Source: Streptomyces diastatochromogenes (GTDB taxonomy: Bacteria > Actinomycetota > Actinomycetes > Streptomycetales > Streptomycetaceae). From it: a stretch of DNA of 47,795 nucleotides. The stretch spans positions 1 to 47,795 of the forward strand of contig NZ_MCGQ01000063.1 in assembly GCF_002242805.1 (NCBI RefSeq), read 5' to 3'. Each line of letters opens with the position of its first letter. Positions within the stretch are counted from its first letter, which is position 1. The notes beneath the pieces were generated by a model. It made no database searches. It had not been told where the DNA came from and worked only from the letters and a program-made list of their open reading frames with translations. A program made the position numbers and the translations under genes. Shown here piece by piece: positions 1 to 9,058 of this stretch.

Positions 1-36
1 CCCCCACCCCCACCCCCTTTTCCGAACGGGAACGAC

Positions 37-1455
37 GTGACCCCCACCCTCTCCGCATCCGCACAGACCTCCACGACTACGGTCCTGAAGAACGCCCTCA
101 CGCACTACGACGCCGAACTGCGGCAGGCGCTGACCGCTCTCGAACACGACCGCTCCGACGGCCCCGACGGGGCCCCGATGTTCTCCCCGGCCTTCCGGCT
201 GCCCGACCCCGGCCCCGCTCTGGAACGCTTCTTCGCCGTCTCCGACATCGGCGTCACCGACCTGCCCGCCTACCGCGGCCACCGCCTGCGCCTGCTCGAC
301 CTGATGCGCAACCCGGCGACCCGCACCACCAAGACCCTGGCGTCGCTCGTGATCGTCGCCCGGGCGGTACGGCACATCACCGAGACCGGCGAGCGCGTCC
401 TGATCGTGACCCCGTCCTCCGCCAACAAGGCCACCGCACTGCGCGACGCGGTCCACCGAGCCGTCGACTGCGGGCTGGTGACGGCGGATCAGCTGCACAT
501 CGCGAGTGTGGTCCCGGCCCAGTCCACGGCCAAGCTGTGGACGTCACCGCTGAGCGAGGACCCCGCACTGCGCGTCCGCAACCCCCTCGTGGTGCACGCC
601 TGCGAGGAACCGGCCGCGGTCAAGGAGCTGGCCACCGCGTTCGCCGTCACCCACGCCGACCGGCTGTGGAAGCAGTACGGCACCCGCGTCTGGTACACCC
701 TCGGGCTCGACAACTACCGGGCCGCGGACGTCCTGCGGGCCTTCGCCGAGCGGGACCTGCTCCCCACGGGCGACGACGGCTCACGCAGCCGCACCCATGT
801 GCACTCCGTCTCCAGCGCCTTCGGACTGCTCGGACACGAGCTGGGCCACCGCAGGGTCACGGCCGGCGGAAGCAGCCTGCCGCAGTCCCGCTACTTCCTC
901 GTCCAGCACCTCGGCACCCCGGACATGGTGCTCAGCCTGCGCCACGGCACCCACGACCGGACGAACCTGCCCGCGTACCGCTTCGACACCGCAGCGGGCC
1001 TCTACCGGCAGGAGGAGGACCCGCACTTCCCGGCGACCACCTTCGATCCCGAGGAACAGCTCGACCCCACCTTCTACACCCGCCGCCCCGTCACCTCCGC
1101 CCGGATGGACCCCCTGATCGCCGCGCACGGCGGGGGAGGCGTGGTCGTCTCCCTGCACGAGTGCCTGAGCCGCTACGCCGAGGCGCGCGCCCTCCTCGCC
1201 GCCGCCGGCCTCGCTCTGCCCGCCGATCCCCGCAGGCTGCGCGAATGGTCGCTGGTCATGGCCGTCACCGGCACCCTCAACGCCGCCGACCGCGGGCTGC
1301 TCCCGGACAGCGACGACCTGCTGATCCACGGCTCGGGCAGCTACGGCGACCAGGACTACCGGCCGGTCCCCGAAGCACACCGCCGCACCGCGGCCGACGC
1401 GACAGAACTCGCCGGCCACATCGAGGACGCGGTCCGCGCCACCGCCGCCCGCTGA
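37..1455 (+). CDS. DUF6002-like protein, possible PLP fold-type-II relative
   Basis: 472-residue protein starting at GTG 37; only a weak purine stretch precedes it. I recognise the overall sequence as like the actinobacterial DUF6002 family, for which I know no established function. Around residues 91-102 it has NPATRTTKTLAS, which resembles the NPTGSFKDR lysine loop of fold-type-II PLP enzymes (threonine synthase, cysteine synthase). Around 128-140 it has SSANKATALRDAV, which sits where those enzymes carry their substrate or phosphate loop. If the comparison holds, K100 or so would bind PLP, but this is inference and the protein may be catalytically dead. It leads an apparent operon: the oxygenase gene follows after 35 bases with its own AGGAGGA site, then a coupled dehydrogenase and an exporter. 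The window starts just upstream, so earlier operon members may be missing. Confidence 0.75.
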   Translation: MTPTLSASAQTSTTTVLKNALTHYDAELRQALTALEHDRSDGPDGAPMFSPAFRLPDPGPALERFFAVSDIGVTDLPAYRGHRLRLLDLMRNPATRTTKTLASLVIVARAVRHITETGERVLIVTPSSANKATALRDAVHRAVDCGLVTADQLHIASVVPAQSTAKLWTSPLSEDPALRVRNPLVVHACEEPAAVKELATAFAVTHADRLWKQYGTRVWYTLGLDNYRAADVLRAFAERDLLPTGDDGSRSRTHVHSVSSAFGLLGHELGHRRVTAGGSSLPQSRYFLVQHLGTPDMVLSLRHGTHDRTNLPAYRFDTAAGLYRQEEDPHFPATTFDPEEQLDPTFYTRRPVTSARMDPLIAAHGGGGVVVSLHECLSRYAEARALLAAAGLALPADPRRLREWSLVMAVTGTLNAADRGLLPDSDDLLIHGSGSYGDQDYRPVPEAHRRTAADATELAGHIEDAVRATAAR

Positions 1456-1490
1456 ACCGGCCCCGGACCGGACCACACACAGGAGGAACC

Positions 1491-2243
1491 ATGCCCAGGC
1501 ACGCCGACAGCCTGCTGTCCCTGACCGACTTCAACGGCGCACCGCTCGCCGACGACCTGGTGTGGCAGAGCTTCCACACCCTGATGGACCGCCACGGCTA
1601 CGTCCTCATGAGCCGCGTACCCGAGACCTTCGACCCGGTGGCCTTCTCCAAGCGGCTCGGCGACTTCGTCCCGCAGTACACCGGCGTCCTGGTCGGCGAC
1701 GTCCGGCCCGAACCGGGCATGGACGAGTTCTACCACGCGGGCAACACCAAACCCCTCTACCCGCACTCCGAGGGCTACGACTTCGAAGGCCTGCCCCCGC
1801 GCTACCTCGCCCTGTGGTGCGAGACCCCCAACACGGGAGCCGGCGGCGAGACCACGCTCGCGGACGCCCATGCCTGGACCGCGACGCTCGCCGAGGACGA
1901 CCGCGCCTTCCTGCGCGAGCGGATCTGGACCTGGGAGACCACGGACGCGATGCGCCACCTGGGCCTCGACCTGCATCCCGAGCACCCGGTCATCGAGGAC
2001 CACCCCGACGGCACCATCGTCCGCTACTCCTTCAACAACCTGGTGCGTGAGGACGACGAACGCATCGGCCCGCTGCTCGACGGCGCGAAGGCGTACTTCG
2101 AGCGGGAGCACATCGCGATCCAGTACGAGCGGCGCGACATGCTCGTCTTCGACAACTGGCGCATGCTGCACGCCCGCAACGCCTTCACCGACACCGGACG
2201 CCACCTGCGCCGCATCCAGATCGCCCAGCGGGTCACCGCATGA
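1491..2243 (+). CDS. TauD/TfdA-family Fe(II)/2-oxoglutarate oxygenase
   Basis: 250-residue oxygenase of the TauD/TfdA fold. The ATG at 1491 is fixed by an AGGAGGA ribosome site at 1481-1487. The first metal motif is PHSEGYDF near residues 91-98, so the facial triad is H-x-E rather than the H-x-D of TauD. The same H-x-E variant is known in clavaminate synthase and in SyrP-type hydroxylases of peptide pathways. The stretch CETPNTGAGGETTLAD (about 112-127) is typical of that branch, and the distal histidine is in MLHARNAF (about 225-232), with a downstream RHLRRIQ arginine cluster for 2-oxoglutarate. It probably hydroxylates or desaturates an amino-acid-like substrate in the cytoplasm; the substrate is unknown. 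Its stop overlaps the next start as ATGA, which indicates translational coupling. Confidence 0.88.
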   Translation: MPRHADSLLSLTDFNGAPLADDLVWQSFHTLMDRHGYVLMSRVPETFDPVAFSKRLGDFVPQYTGVLVGDVRPEPGMDEFYHAGNTKPLYPHSEGYDFEGLPPRYLALWCETPNTGAGGETTLADAHAWTATLAEDDRAFLRERIWTWETTDAMRHLGLDLHPEHPVIEDHPDGTIVRYSFNNLVREDDERIGPLLDGAKAYFEREHIAIQYERRDMLVFDNWRMLHARNAFTDTGRHLRRIQIAQRVTA

Positions 2244-3367
2244 CGGCCGAAGAGGCCGCCCGGCACGAGGAAGCGCAGGGCATCGCCGTGGTGGGCGGCG
2301 GGTCCCTGGCCCGCGCCATCTGCTACTCGCTGGCCGTCGCGGCCGTGCCACCGCCCGGCACGGTGACCGTGCTCGCCCGTTCCGCCCGGGCCGCCCACGA
2401 GATCGCCGCCGTCGCGGGCGCCCGGGCCGCGGTCTCCGGTTCCCCCACCCGATTCACGCCCGAGCCCGTCGACGCGGCCGACCAGGAGGCGCTCACCGCG
2501 GTCCTGGCCCGTACCCGGCCCCGGGTCGTGCTCAACTGCGCGTCCGTGCAGTCCCCTTGGGAGGCCACGCGGGCTCCCTCCGCGTGGACGGACCTGCTCT
2601 CGGCCGGCGGCTTCGGCATCGCTCTGCCGCTCCATGCCGTACTGGCCCGGAACGTGGCACAGGCGATCCGGAGCAGCCGGGTCCCGACGCTGTTCGTGAA
2701 CGCCTGCTACCCCGACGCGGTCAACCCCCTGCTGCACGCCGAGGGACTGCCCGTGTTCTGCGGCGTGGGGAACTCCGCCACGCTGGCGGCATCCCTGCGC
2801 GCCGTACTGCGGCCGCAGGCCGGCGAACGGCTCAGGGTGCTCGCCCACCATGCCCATCTGCACGCACCCGCCGACCCCGCGGACGAGGCCCGCGTATGGC
2901 TGGACGACCGGCCGGTACCGCATGTCGGCGAACTGCTGACGGCCCACCGCGCCTGCTCCCGCGAGGAGTTGAACGCGGTGACGGGACACACCGCCGCGGT
3001 GCTCGCCGCCCGGCTGGCCGCAGAACAGGAGGTGCACGCCGACCTGCCCGGGCCGCTGGGACTGCCGGGCGGCTACCCCGTCCGTATCACCGGCGGCCGC
3101 ATCGGCCTCGACCTGCCTCCTGGTCTCACCCAGGACGAAGCGGTGGCGTGGCAGACCAGGATGGCCGCACACGACGGTGTCACGGTCCGTCCGTCCGGCG
3201 AGGTCCGCTTCGGCCCACGGGCCCACCAGGCCCTGGCCGCCCGTCTGCCGGACCTGGCCGAAGCCCGTCACACCAGGGACATCGCACCCCTGACACACAG
3301 GCTCCTGAGCCTGCGCGACACCCTGCGCACGCAACGGCCCGCCGCGCGCACGGACTCGGCCGCGTGA
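2240..3367 (+). CDS. Rossmann-fold NAD(P)-binding dehydrogenase-like protein
   Basis: 375-residue protein beginning in the ATGA overlap with the oxygenase gene. Residues 13-25 (GIAVVGGGSLARA) form a dinucleotide-binding turn at the N terminus, followed by a beta-alpha-beta pattern and VLNCASVQSPW near 95-105, so an NAD(P)-dependent oxidoreductase is likely. The middle part (NACYPDAVNPLL, then CGVGNSATLAASLRA) loosely recalls the loop after the Rossmann fold in lactate/malate or saccharopine-type dehydrogenases, but I cannot place it in a named family. The C-terminal half looks like a separate substrate domain. Tight coupling to the oxygenase suggests that it oxidises or reduces that enzyme's product or precursor. 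Function otherwise unknown. Confidence 0.75.
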   Translation: MTAEEAARHEEAQGIAVVGGGSLARAICYSLAVAAVPPPGTVTVLARSARAAHEIAAVAGARAAVSGSPTRFTPEPVDAADQEALTAVLARTRPRVVLNCASVQSPWEATRAPSAWTDLLSAGGFGIALPLHAVLARNVAQAIRSSRVPTLFVNACYPDAVNPLLHAEGLPVFCGVGNSATLAASLRAVLRPQAGERLRVLAHHAHLHAPADPADEARVWLDDRPVPHVGELLTAHRACSREELNAVTGHTAAVLAARLAAEQEVHADLPGPLGLPGGYPVRITGGRIGLDLPPGLTQDEAVAWQTRMAAHDGVTVRPSGEVRFGPRAHQALAARLPDLAEARHTRDIAPLTHRLLSLRDTLRTQRPAARTDSAA

Positions 3368-3548
3368 CGCCGTAACCCGTCCTCCGGGCCCCGCCCGGCC
3401 CCCGGGGCGCCAGCAGCCCCGCGACGATCCACCAAGTCAGGCGGCCCCGTGCCCTGCGGGCCGGGCCGCCGGAAGGAGGCCCCTCATCAGCCGGCTCCAC
3501 ACCCCCCGCGCTCGCGCCGCCACGGCCATCGGCCGAGGGCTCGGTGCC

Positions 3549-4469
3549 GTGCCCGCCCCGGGGCTCGTCATGGGCGGTGTGCTCGGCCTGCAGGGCGGGG
3601 CCGCGCTCACCACCCGCCTGTATCCCGCCGTGGGGCCGGCCGGGGTGGTGACCCTGCGGCTGTGCATCGCCGCCGTCGTCCTGGTCTCCCTGTGGCGGCC
3701 CCGGATCCGGGGCGACCGGGCCACCCTGGGCATCGCCGCGGCGGCGGGCACCCTGCTCGCCCTGCACCACCTCGCCTACTACGAAGCGGTCGACCGGCTG
3801 CCCCTGGGAGCCGCCACCACCCTCGAGTTCCTCGGCCCCTTCGCCATCGCCCTGTGCGGTTCGCGGCGCGTGCCCGATCTGCTGTGGGCGTGCCTGGCCG
3901 CCACCGGAGTCGTGCTGCTCAGCCGTTCCGGGACCGCCCTCGACGGAGCGGGCGTCGCCTGCGCCATCGTCGCCGGCTGCTGCTGGGGCGGCTACATCCT
4001 GGTCGGCAAGCGGCTGGCCGAGCGCGTCCCCGACGGCCGCGGCCTCGCTGTCGCGGTCACCTGGGCGGCCCTGCTGAGCCTGCCCTACGGCATCACACAG
4101 GCGGGCACTCGGCTCCTGGCCCCGGGAACCCTCGCCCTGGCCGCCGCCGTGGCCGTCCTCTCCAGCGTCCTGCCGTACACCTTCCACCTGGAGGCGCTGC
4201 GCCGGCTCCCGCCCCGCGTGTTCGGTGTGCTCACCAGCCTGGAACCGGCGGTCGGCGCCCTGCTGGGCCTGGTCCTGCTGGGCCAGCACCTCGCCGCGAC
4301 CCAGTGGGTGGGCGTCGGCGCCGTGGCCCTGGCCTCGGTGGGGGCCACGCGCTCGGGCGAACCCGCCGACACGGACGGCGGAGCGGAGGGCGCGGACGAC
4401 GGTCCGCCCGAGGACACCGGATCGCGGCGCGCGACGCACGGCCCGCGCCCGCTCGGCAAGGGCACGTGA
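3549..4469 (+). CDS. EamA/RhtA-type metabolite exporter
   Basis: Membrane protein of about 306 residues with around ten hydrophobic segments and the two-repeat EamA architecture; it resembles RhtA-like threonine/homoserine exporters. The hydrophilic tail after residue 275 is rich in D, E and G and probably cytoplasmic. As last gene of the operon it most likely exports the pathway product or protects the cell from an intermediate. The start is uncertain. GTG 3549 has a modest GAGGG at 3535-3539. The same frame stays open upstream, and an excellent GGAAGGAGG at 3471-3479 lies 6 bases before an in-frame ATC at 3486, which would add 21 residues. The stop lies 12 bases from the stop of the convergent gene. 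Confidence 0.85.
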   Translation: MPAPGLVMGGVLGLQGGAALTTRLYPAVGPAGVVTLRLCIAAVVLVSLWRPRIRGDRATLGIAAAAGTLLALHHLAYYEAVDRLPLGAATTLEFLGPFAIALCGSRRVPDLLWACLAATGVVLLSRSGTALDGAGVACAIVAGCCWGGYILVGKRLAERVPDGRGLAVAVTWAALLSLPYGITQAGTRLLAPGTLALAAAVAVLSSVLPYTFHLEALRRLPPRVFGVLTSLEPAVGALLGLVLLGQHLAATQWVGVGAVALASVGATRSGEPADTDGGAEGADDGPPEDTGSRRATHGPRPLGKGT

Positions 4470-4481
4470 CAGAGCCCGGCC

Positions 4482-5162
4482 TCAGCCGCCGGTCCAGCCG
4501 GGGACCGTCGGCAGCACCCGCTCGGCGACGCGGAAGAGCGCGGTGTCGTCGGGCGGTGCGTCGTCCTGGCGCCAGACGGCGATCTCGAGCGAACCGCCCC
4601 CGTCCTTCGGGTCCTTGGCGACCAGCAGATGACGGGCGATGCCACCGGGGCCGGAGTCGATCTTGCCGCGACCGCCGAGGTTGAAGCGGAGGGAGATGGT
4701 GTTGTCCGAGTAGAGGACGGCGGGGTGACCCAGGACCTTCCTCGACTCCACGTCGCTGGCGAAGAGCCCGGAGAACTCGCCGACCCGGAAATCGTCGTCC
4801 GATGCCCACAGCTTCACGGAGTACGTCTTCAGGTCGACCTCCGCCTCGGACGAGGGGGTCTGCGTGCCGTCGGCGTCCTTGGCCGAACTCTCGGAGCCGT
4901 AGGCGATCTCGGCCTGTTCCTGCGGGGTCCCGAGGAGCACGGGCAGGTCGGATCGGTTCAGCGCCGTACACAACCGGGCTGCCGACACATGTCTGCCGGG
5001 CTTGTGACGGTCGCTGGAGCAGTTGGCCGGTCCCTCGTCCGAGGAGCCGTCCAGTGCCGCCTGCGCCCACAGGACTCCCGCCACCCCCGCGAAGACCAAC
5101 ACCGCCGCGAGTGCCTGGACCACCGGTCTCCGGGCCTGCTCGGACGCGGAATCGTCCACCAT
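4482..5162 (-). CDS. Membrane-anchored hypothetical protein (DUF6215-like)
   Basis: 226-residue protein with a short charged N terminus and one hydrophobic segment at about residues 14-34 (VVQALAAVLVFAGVAGVLWA), then a polar extracytoplasmic domain. The layout is a signal anchor with an outside domain. Two cysteines early in the outer domain (in ANCSS and ARLCTALN) could form a disulfide. It reminds me of the streptomycete DUF6215 family, but that is from memory. It lies in the same direction as the GCS2-family gene upstream, 91 bases away. No function can be assigned. Confidence 0.72.
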   Translation of the reverse strand: MVDDSASEQARRPVVQALAAVLVFAGVAGVLWAQAALDGSSDEGPANCSSDRHKPGRHVSAARLCTALNRSDLPVLLGTPQEQAEIAYGSESSAKDADGTQTPSSEAEVDLKTYSVKLWASDDDFRVGEFSGLFASDVESRKVLGHPAVLYSDNTISLRFNLGGRGKIDSGPGGIARHLLVAKDPKDGGGSLEIAVWRQDDAPPDDTALFRVAERVLPTVPGWTGG

Positions 5163-5253
5163 GTTCCCCCACTTCAGCCGTCCCCCGACAAACGCGGGAG
5201 GAGCCTAACCGGTGATCGTCTCCTCCGGCATCTCCTATAGGGGGCAGGCTCCG

Positions 5254-6732
5254 TCAGTCGACGGGCCAGGTGTGCACCGGGGCGTTGAGGTGCATGAAGT
5301 CGATGTACAGCTCCGTCATCCGCCGCAGGGCCTCGTGGCGGCCGGCCTGTGTCGTGTCCTCGATGCGGTGGAGCATCTCCTTCTGCCACACGGCCCCGTT
5401 GCGGGCGGTGACACAGCGCTGCTCGATGATGCCGAGCAGCGGCTCCCGCCAGGCCGTGTCCATGCCGGACAGTTCCAGCCCCCGGTGCGCCAGTGGCAGC
5501 AGCCGCCGCAGCACCAGTTCGGGCACCGGGAGTTCGCCCATGCCCGGCCAGTACAGCAGCGCCTCGATGCCATGCCGGGCCGCGGTGTGGAGGTTCTCCT
5601 CGGCCGCGGAGAAGGACATCCGCGACCACACCGGGCGGTCCTCCTCCACCAGGGCGCGCGTGAGCCCGTAGTAGAAGGCGCCGTTGGCGAGCGTGTCGGC
5701 GACGGTCGGTCCGGCGGGCAGCACCCGGTTCTCCACCCGGACGTGCGGCCGGTCGTGGGCGATGGCGTAGACGGGCCGGTTCCAGCGGTAGATGGTGCCG
5801 TTGTGCAGGGTGAGTTCGGAGAGGTCGGGGATGTCCCCGCGGTCCAGCGTCTCCCCGGGGTCCTGCTCGTCGCACAGGGGCAACAGGGCCGGGAAGTAAC
5901 GCAGGTTCTCCTCGAAGAGGTCGAAGACGCTGTTGATCCAGCGCTCGCCGAACCACACCCGCGGCCGTACCCCCTGGACCTTGATCTCCTCCGGGCGGGT
6001 GTCCGTCGCCTGCTCGAACAGCGGGATACGGGTCTCGTGCCACAGCTCCTTGCCGAACAGGAACGGCGAGTTGGCCGACAGGGCGACCTGGACCCCGGCG
6101 ATGGCCTGCGCCGCGTTCCAGTAGGAGGCGAACGTCTCCGGGGACACCTGCAGATGGAACTGGGTGCTGGTGCACGCGGCCTCCGGAGTGATGGTGTCCG
6201 CGTAGGTCCGCAGCCGGTCGACGCCGTCCACCTCGATGCGCAGATCCTCGCCCCGGGCCGCGAAGACCTGGTCGTTGAGCAGCCGGTAGCGCGGGTTCTC
6301 CGACAGGGACGCCTCGCCGATGTCCTCCTGGCGCAGGGAGGGCAGGATGCCGATCATGACCAGGCGGGCGCCCACCGATCTGGCCCGCTCGTCCGCGTGG
6401 TTCAGCGCGGAGCGGATCTCGGACTCCCACGCGTCGGGTCCGCCCGTCGTCAGCCCGCGCGGCGGAACGTTGATCTCCAGGTTGAACCGGCCCAGTTCGG
6501 TCGACCACGCGGGGTCCGCGATCGCCTCCAGCACATCGGTGTTGCGCATCGCCGGCTCGGCCCGGTCGTCGACCAGGTTCAGCTCGATCTCCAGCCCGAC
6601 CTGAGGTCGCTCGGACTCGAAGCGTGCGTCGCGGAGCATCTGCGCCAGGGCGTCGAGGCACTCCTGCATCTTGATCCGGTACCGGCGGCGGTCCTCGCGG
6701 GTGAAGACGAGCGCCGGGACGTCCCGTCCCAT
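5254..6732 (-). CDS. Glutamate-cysteine ligase family 2 (GCS2) protein
   Basis: 492-residue member of the GCS2 carboxylate-amine ligase superfamily. The start at 6732 (MGRDVPALVF) is preferred over the longer frame to 6822 because a GGAGGG site lies five bases upstream on the minus strand. Seen motifs are VGLEIELNLVDD near 46-57, where the glutamates bind Mg-ATP, the STQFHLQVS stretch near 180, and RVENRVLPAGPT near 360. These enzymes join glutamate or a related acid to an amine using ATP. Actinobacteria use mycothiol rather than glutathione, and the ergothioneine enzyme EgtA is a different relative, so the real substrate here is unknown. The gene follows the minus-strand phosphatase gene by 93 bases with no clear hairpin, so the two may be cotranscribed. 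Confidence 0.88.
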   Translation of the reverse strand: MGRDVPALVFTREDRRRYRIKMQECLDALAQMLRDARFESERPQVGLEIELNLVDDRAEPAMRNTDVLEAIADPAWSTELGRFNLEINVPPRGLTTGGPDAWESEIRSALNHADERARSVGARLVMIGILPSLRQEDIGEASLSENPRYRLLNDQVFAARGEDLRIEVDGVDRLRTYADTITPEAACTSTQFHLQVSPETFASYWNAAQAIAGVQVALSANSPFLFGKELWHETRIPLFEQATDTRPEEIKVQGVRPRVWFGERWINSVFDLFEENLRYFPALLPLCDEQDPGETLDRGDIPDLSELTLHNGTIYRWNRPVYAIAHDRPHVRVENRVLPAGPTVADTLANGAFYYGLTRALVEEDRPVWSRMSFSAAEENLHTAARHGIEALLYWPGMGELPVPELVLRRLLPLAHRGLELSGMDTAWREPLLGIIEQRCVTARNGAVWQKEMLHRIEDTTQAGRHEALRRMTELYIDFMHLNAPVHTWPVD

Positions 6733-6825
6733 CGGCCCTCCAGGGTTCCGCTCCTCGGACACCTCTCCCCCAGAGTCGCACCGACGGGCGACCCCCACCA
6801 AGCGGATGGAGAGCCGCCGCACGAG

Positions 6826-8892
6826 CTACAGGGCCCGGGCGACGAGCAGGGCCACGTCGTCGTGGTCGTCGGGATGGCGCAGGCCGTACAGCAGGAGGTC
6901 GCAGGTCTCCTCCAGCGGCCTGCGGGGCTCGTCGAGGAAGCCGAGGAGGACGTCGAGGCGGTCGTCGATGGGGTGCTGCCGGGTCTCCACGAGACCGTCG
7001 GTGTACAGCACCAGCAGGTCGCCGGGCAGCAGTTCGGTCGTCGTGGCCTCGAACGGGATGCCGCCGACACCGAGCGGAGCGGCGGTGGGCAGGTCGAGAT
7101 ACACGGGCGCCCGACCGGGCCGCGCGAGGGCGGGCGGCATGTGTCCCGCGTTGGCGATCGTGCACCGCCTGCTGCGGGGGTCGTAGACGGCGTAGAGGCA
7201 GGTGACGATGTAGTGCTCCAGATCGCAGGTGATCTTGTCCAGGTGCTGGAGCACCGCGCCGGGGGCCAGATCCAGGTCCGCGTACGCGCAGGTGGCGGTG
7301 CGCAGCCGGCCCATGGTCGCGGCCGCGTCGATGCCGTTGCCCATGACGTCGCCCACCACCAGGGCGGTCTTGTCGTCGGCCAGCGGGATGACGTCGTACC
7401 AGTCGCCACCGACCTCGCTCGTGGCCTGCGCGGGCTGGTACCGGGAGGCCAGTTCCAGGCCCGTGTGGTGCGCCGAGTGGTCGGGCAGCAGGCTGCGCTG
7501 GAGGGTGAGCGCCGTGTTGCGCACGCTCTGGAACCAGCGGGCGTTGTCGATGGCCACGGCGGCACGGCTGGCCAGCTCGCCGGCCAGGACGACGTCGTCC
7601 TCGTCGAAGGGCAGCGGGTTGCGGGTGCGCTTGAGATCGAGCGCGCCGAGCACCTCACCGTGCGCGATCAGCGGCACGGCGAGATACGAGTGCACGCCGG
7701 CCCGGGACAGGAGCGCGCCGGCCTCGGCGTCCCGGGCGATCTGCCGCAGATCCCGCGCCCCGACGTGGCGCACCAGGACCGGCCGGCCGGTGTGGACGCA
7801 CAGGGTGACCAGGCGGTCGCCGTCGTACGAGGCGACGTTGCCGGGCGCGTCGGCGGCACGGAGCGCCACCGTGGGGTGGGCCGCCTTGAGGGCGAGGGCG
7901 CGGAACAGCTCCGGGCCGTTGTCCGGCCGGCGGGCGCGGCGCAGGGCCAGCGCGGAGTCGAGGACGTCCACGGCGACCACGTCCGCGAGCACGGGCGTGC
8001 AGATGTCGGCCAGCTCCAGGGCGGTCTGCTCCACCTCCAGCGTGGTGCCCACCCGGGCGGAGGCGTCGGCGATCAGCGCCAGCCGCCGCCGGGCCCGGTC
8101 CGCCTCGGCGGCTGCGTGGTGCCGCTCGGTGACGTCGACGACCGACGCGGCCGCGCCCAGGACCCGCCCACCGGGGTCCTCGAGCCGGTAGAAGGACAGT
8201 GACCAGGCGTGCTCGTGCTCGGGATCGGCCGGGGGACGGCCCACGTGGTACTGGTCGAGCAGGGGAGTGCCGGTGGTGAGCACCTGGCGCAGGGCGGACT
8301 CGACGGTGTTGACGTCGGGGAAGGGCAGGGTCTCCCGCAGATGGCGGCCGATGTGGTCCTCCGCCGGGATCCCGTCGATCCGCTCCAGCGCCGGGTTGAC
8401 CAGGAGATACTTCAGATCGGGGTCCATGAGGGCCAACCCGATCGGGGACTGGTTGATCAGCCGCTCGCACAGCGCCAGGTCGGTCTCGACCCGCTGGAGC
8501 AGGGTGTGGTCGGCCGCGATGCCCAGGGCGTACACGTCGCCGAGGTCGTCGAGCAGCCGCATCGTACGGAACTCCGTCAGCCGGCTGCTGCCGTCCTTGT
8601 GCCGCACCGGGAAGGCGCCGGCCCACCCCCGGCCGGTCTCCAGCACCTCCGTGAACAGACTCACCACGGCCTGCAGATGCTCGGGACGGATGAGCAGCCG
8701 CGCGGCGTACTTGCCGAGGACGTCCTCCGCCGTGTAGCCGAACAGGTCCTCGGCCTGCGGGGTCCAGAAGACGATGCGCCCGCGGGTGTCCAGTGCCACC
8801 GCGGCCACGCTCAGCACGTCCAGCAGGCCGGTCGGCCGGGGCGGCTGGGGGTTCTGCTCGTCGCCGCCGGCGCGCAGGGATTCCACTGCCAT
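6826..8892 (-). CDS. PAS-PAS-GAF-SpoIIE (PP2C) phosphatase, no kinase domain
   Basis: 688-residue cytoplasmic sensor phosphatase. The ATG at 8892 follows GGAGGT with 8-base spacing. Domains in order: PAS at about 20-130, a second PAS at about 140-255, GAF at about 270-440, and a SpoIIE-type PP2C phosphatase from about 465 to the end. Metal-binding motifs are present: GGDWYDVIPL (about 494), VVGDVMGNG (about 512), LYTDGL and HDDVALLV near the C terminus. Proteins of this build usually dephosphorylate anti-sigma-factor antagonists (RsbU/SpoIIE role) in response to a small ligand or redox signal. Unlike its divergent neighbour it lacks a C-terminal HATPase domain. The two share the same N-terminal order and many identical stretches, which suggests an old duplication. 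Confidence 0.9.
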   Translation of the reverse strand: MAVESLRAGGDEQNPQPPRPTGLLDVLSVAAVALDTRGRIVFWTPQAEDLFGYTAEDVLGKYAARLLIRPEHLQAVVSLFTEVLETGRGWAGAFPVRHKDGSSRLTEFRTMRLLDDLGDVYALGIAADHTLLQRVETDLALCERLINQSPIGLALMDPDLKYLLVNPALERIDGIPAEDHIGRHLRETLPFPDVNTVESALRQVLTTGTPLLDQYHVGRPPADPEHEHAWSLSFYRLEDPGGRVLGAAASVVDVTERHHAAAEADRARRRLALIADASARVGTTLEVEQTALELADICTPVLADVVAVDVLDSALALRRARRPDNGPELFRALALKAAHPTVALRAADAPGNVASYDGDRLVTLCVHTGRPVLVRHVGARDLRQIARDAEAGALLSRAGVHSYLAVPLIAHGEVLGALDLKRTRNPLPFDEDDVVLAGELASRAAVAIDNARWFQSVRNTALTLQRSLLPDHSAHHTGLELASRYQPAQATSEVGGDWYDVIPLADDKTALVVGDVMGNGIDAAATMGRLRTATCAYADLDLAPGAVLQHLDKITCDLEHYIVTCLYAVYDPRSRRCTIANAGHMPPALARPGRAPVYLDLPTAAPLGVGGIPFEATTTELLPGDLLVLYTDGLVETRQHPIDDRLDVLLGFLDEPRRPLEETCDLLLYGLRHPDDHDDVALLVARAL

Positions 8893-9058
8893 GCCAGATC
8901 CACCTCCAGCGGCCGGTCACCCGTCCGTGCCGGTACGGCCGCACGCCCGAGCGCCGATGACCGTCACCTCCATGCTGCCCCCTGGTTCCGCCTGCCCCAA
9001 CCCCAGCACCGGCCCGTGCGTATCCAGTGAACAAGCAGGACCATGGTGGAGAAAGAGG

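Noticed and set aside
5163..5253. Promoter with TATAGG -10 box before the membrane-anchored hypothetical gene
   Set aside because: The best -35 candidate is only about 12 bases away, too short a spacer to support a call.
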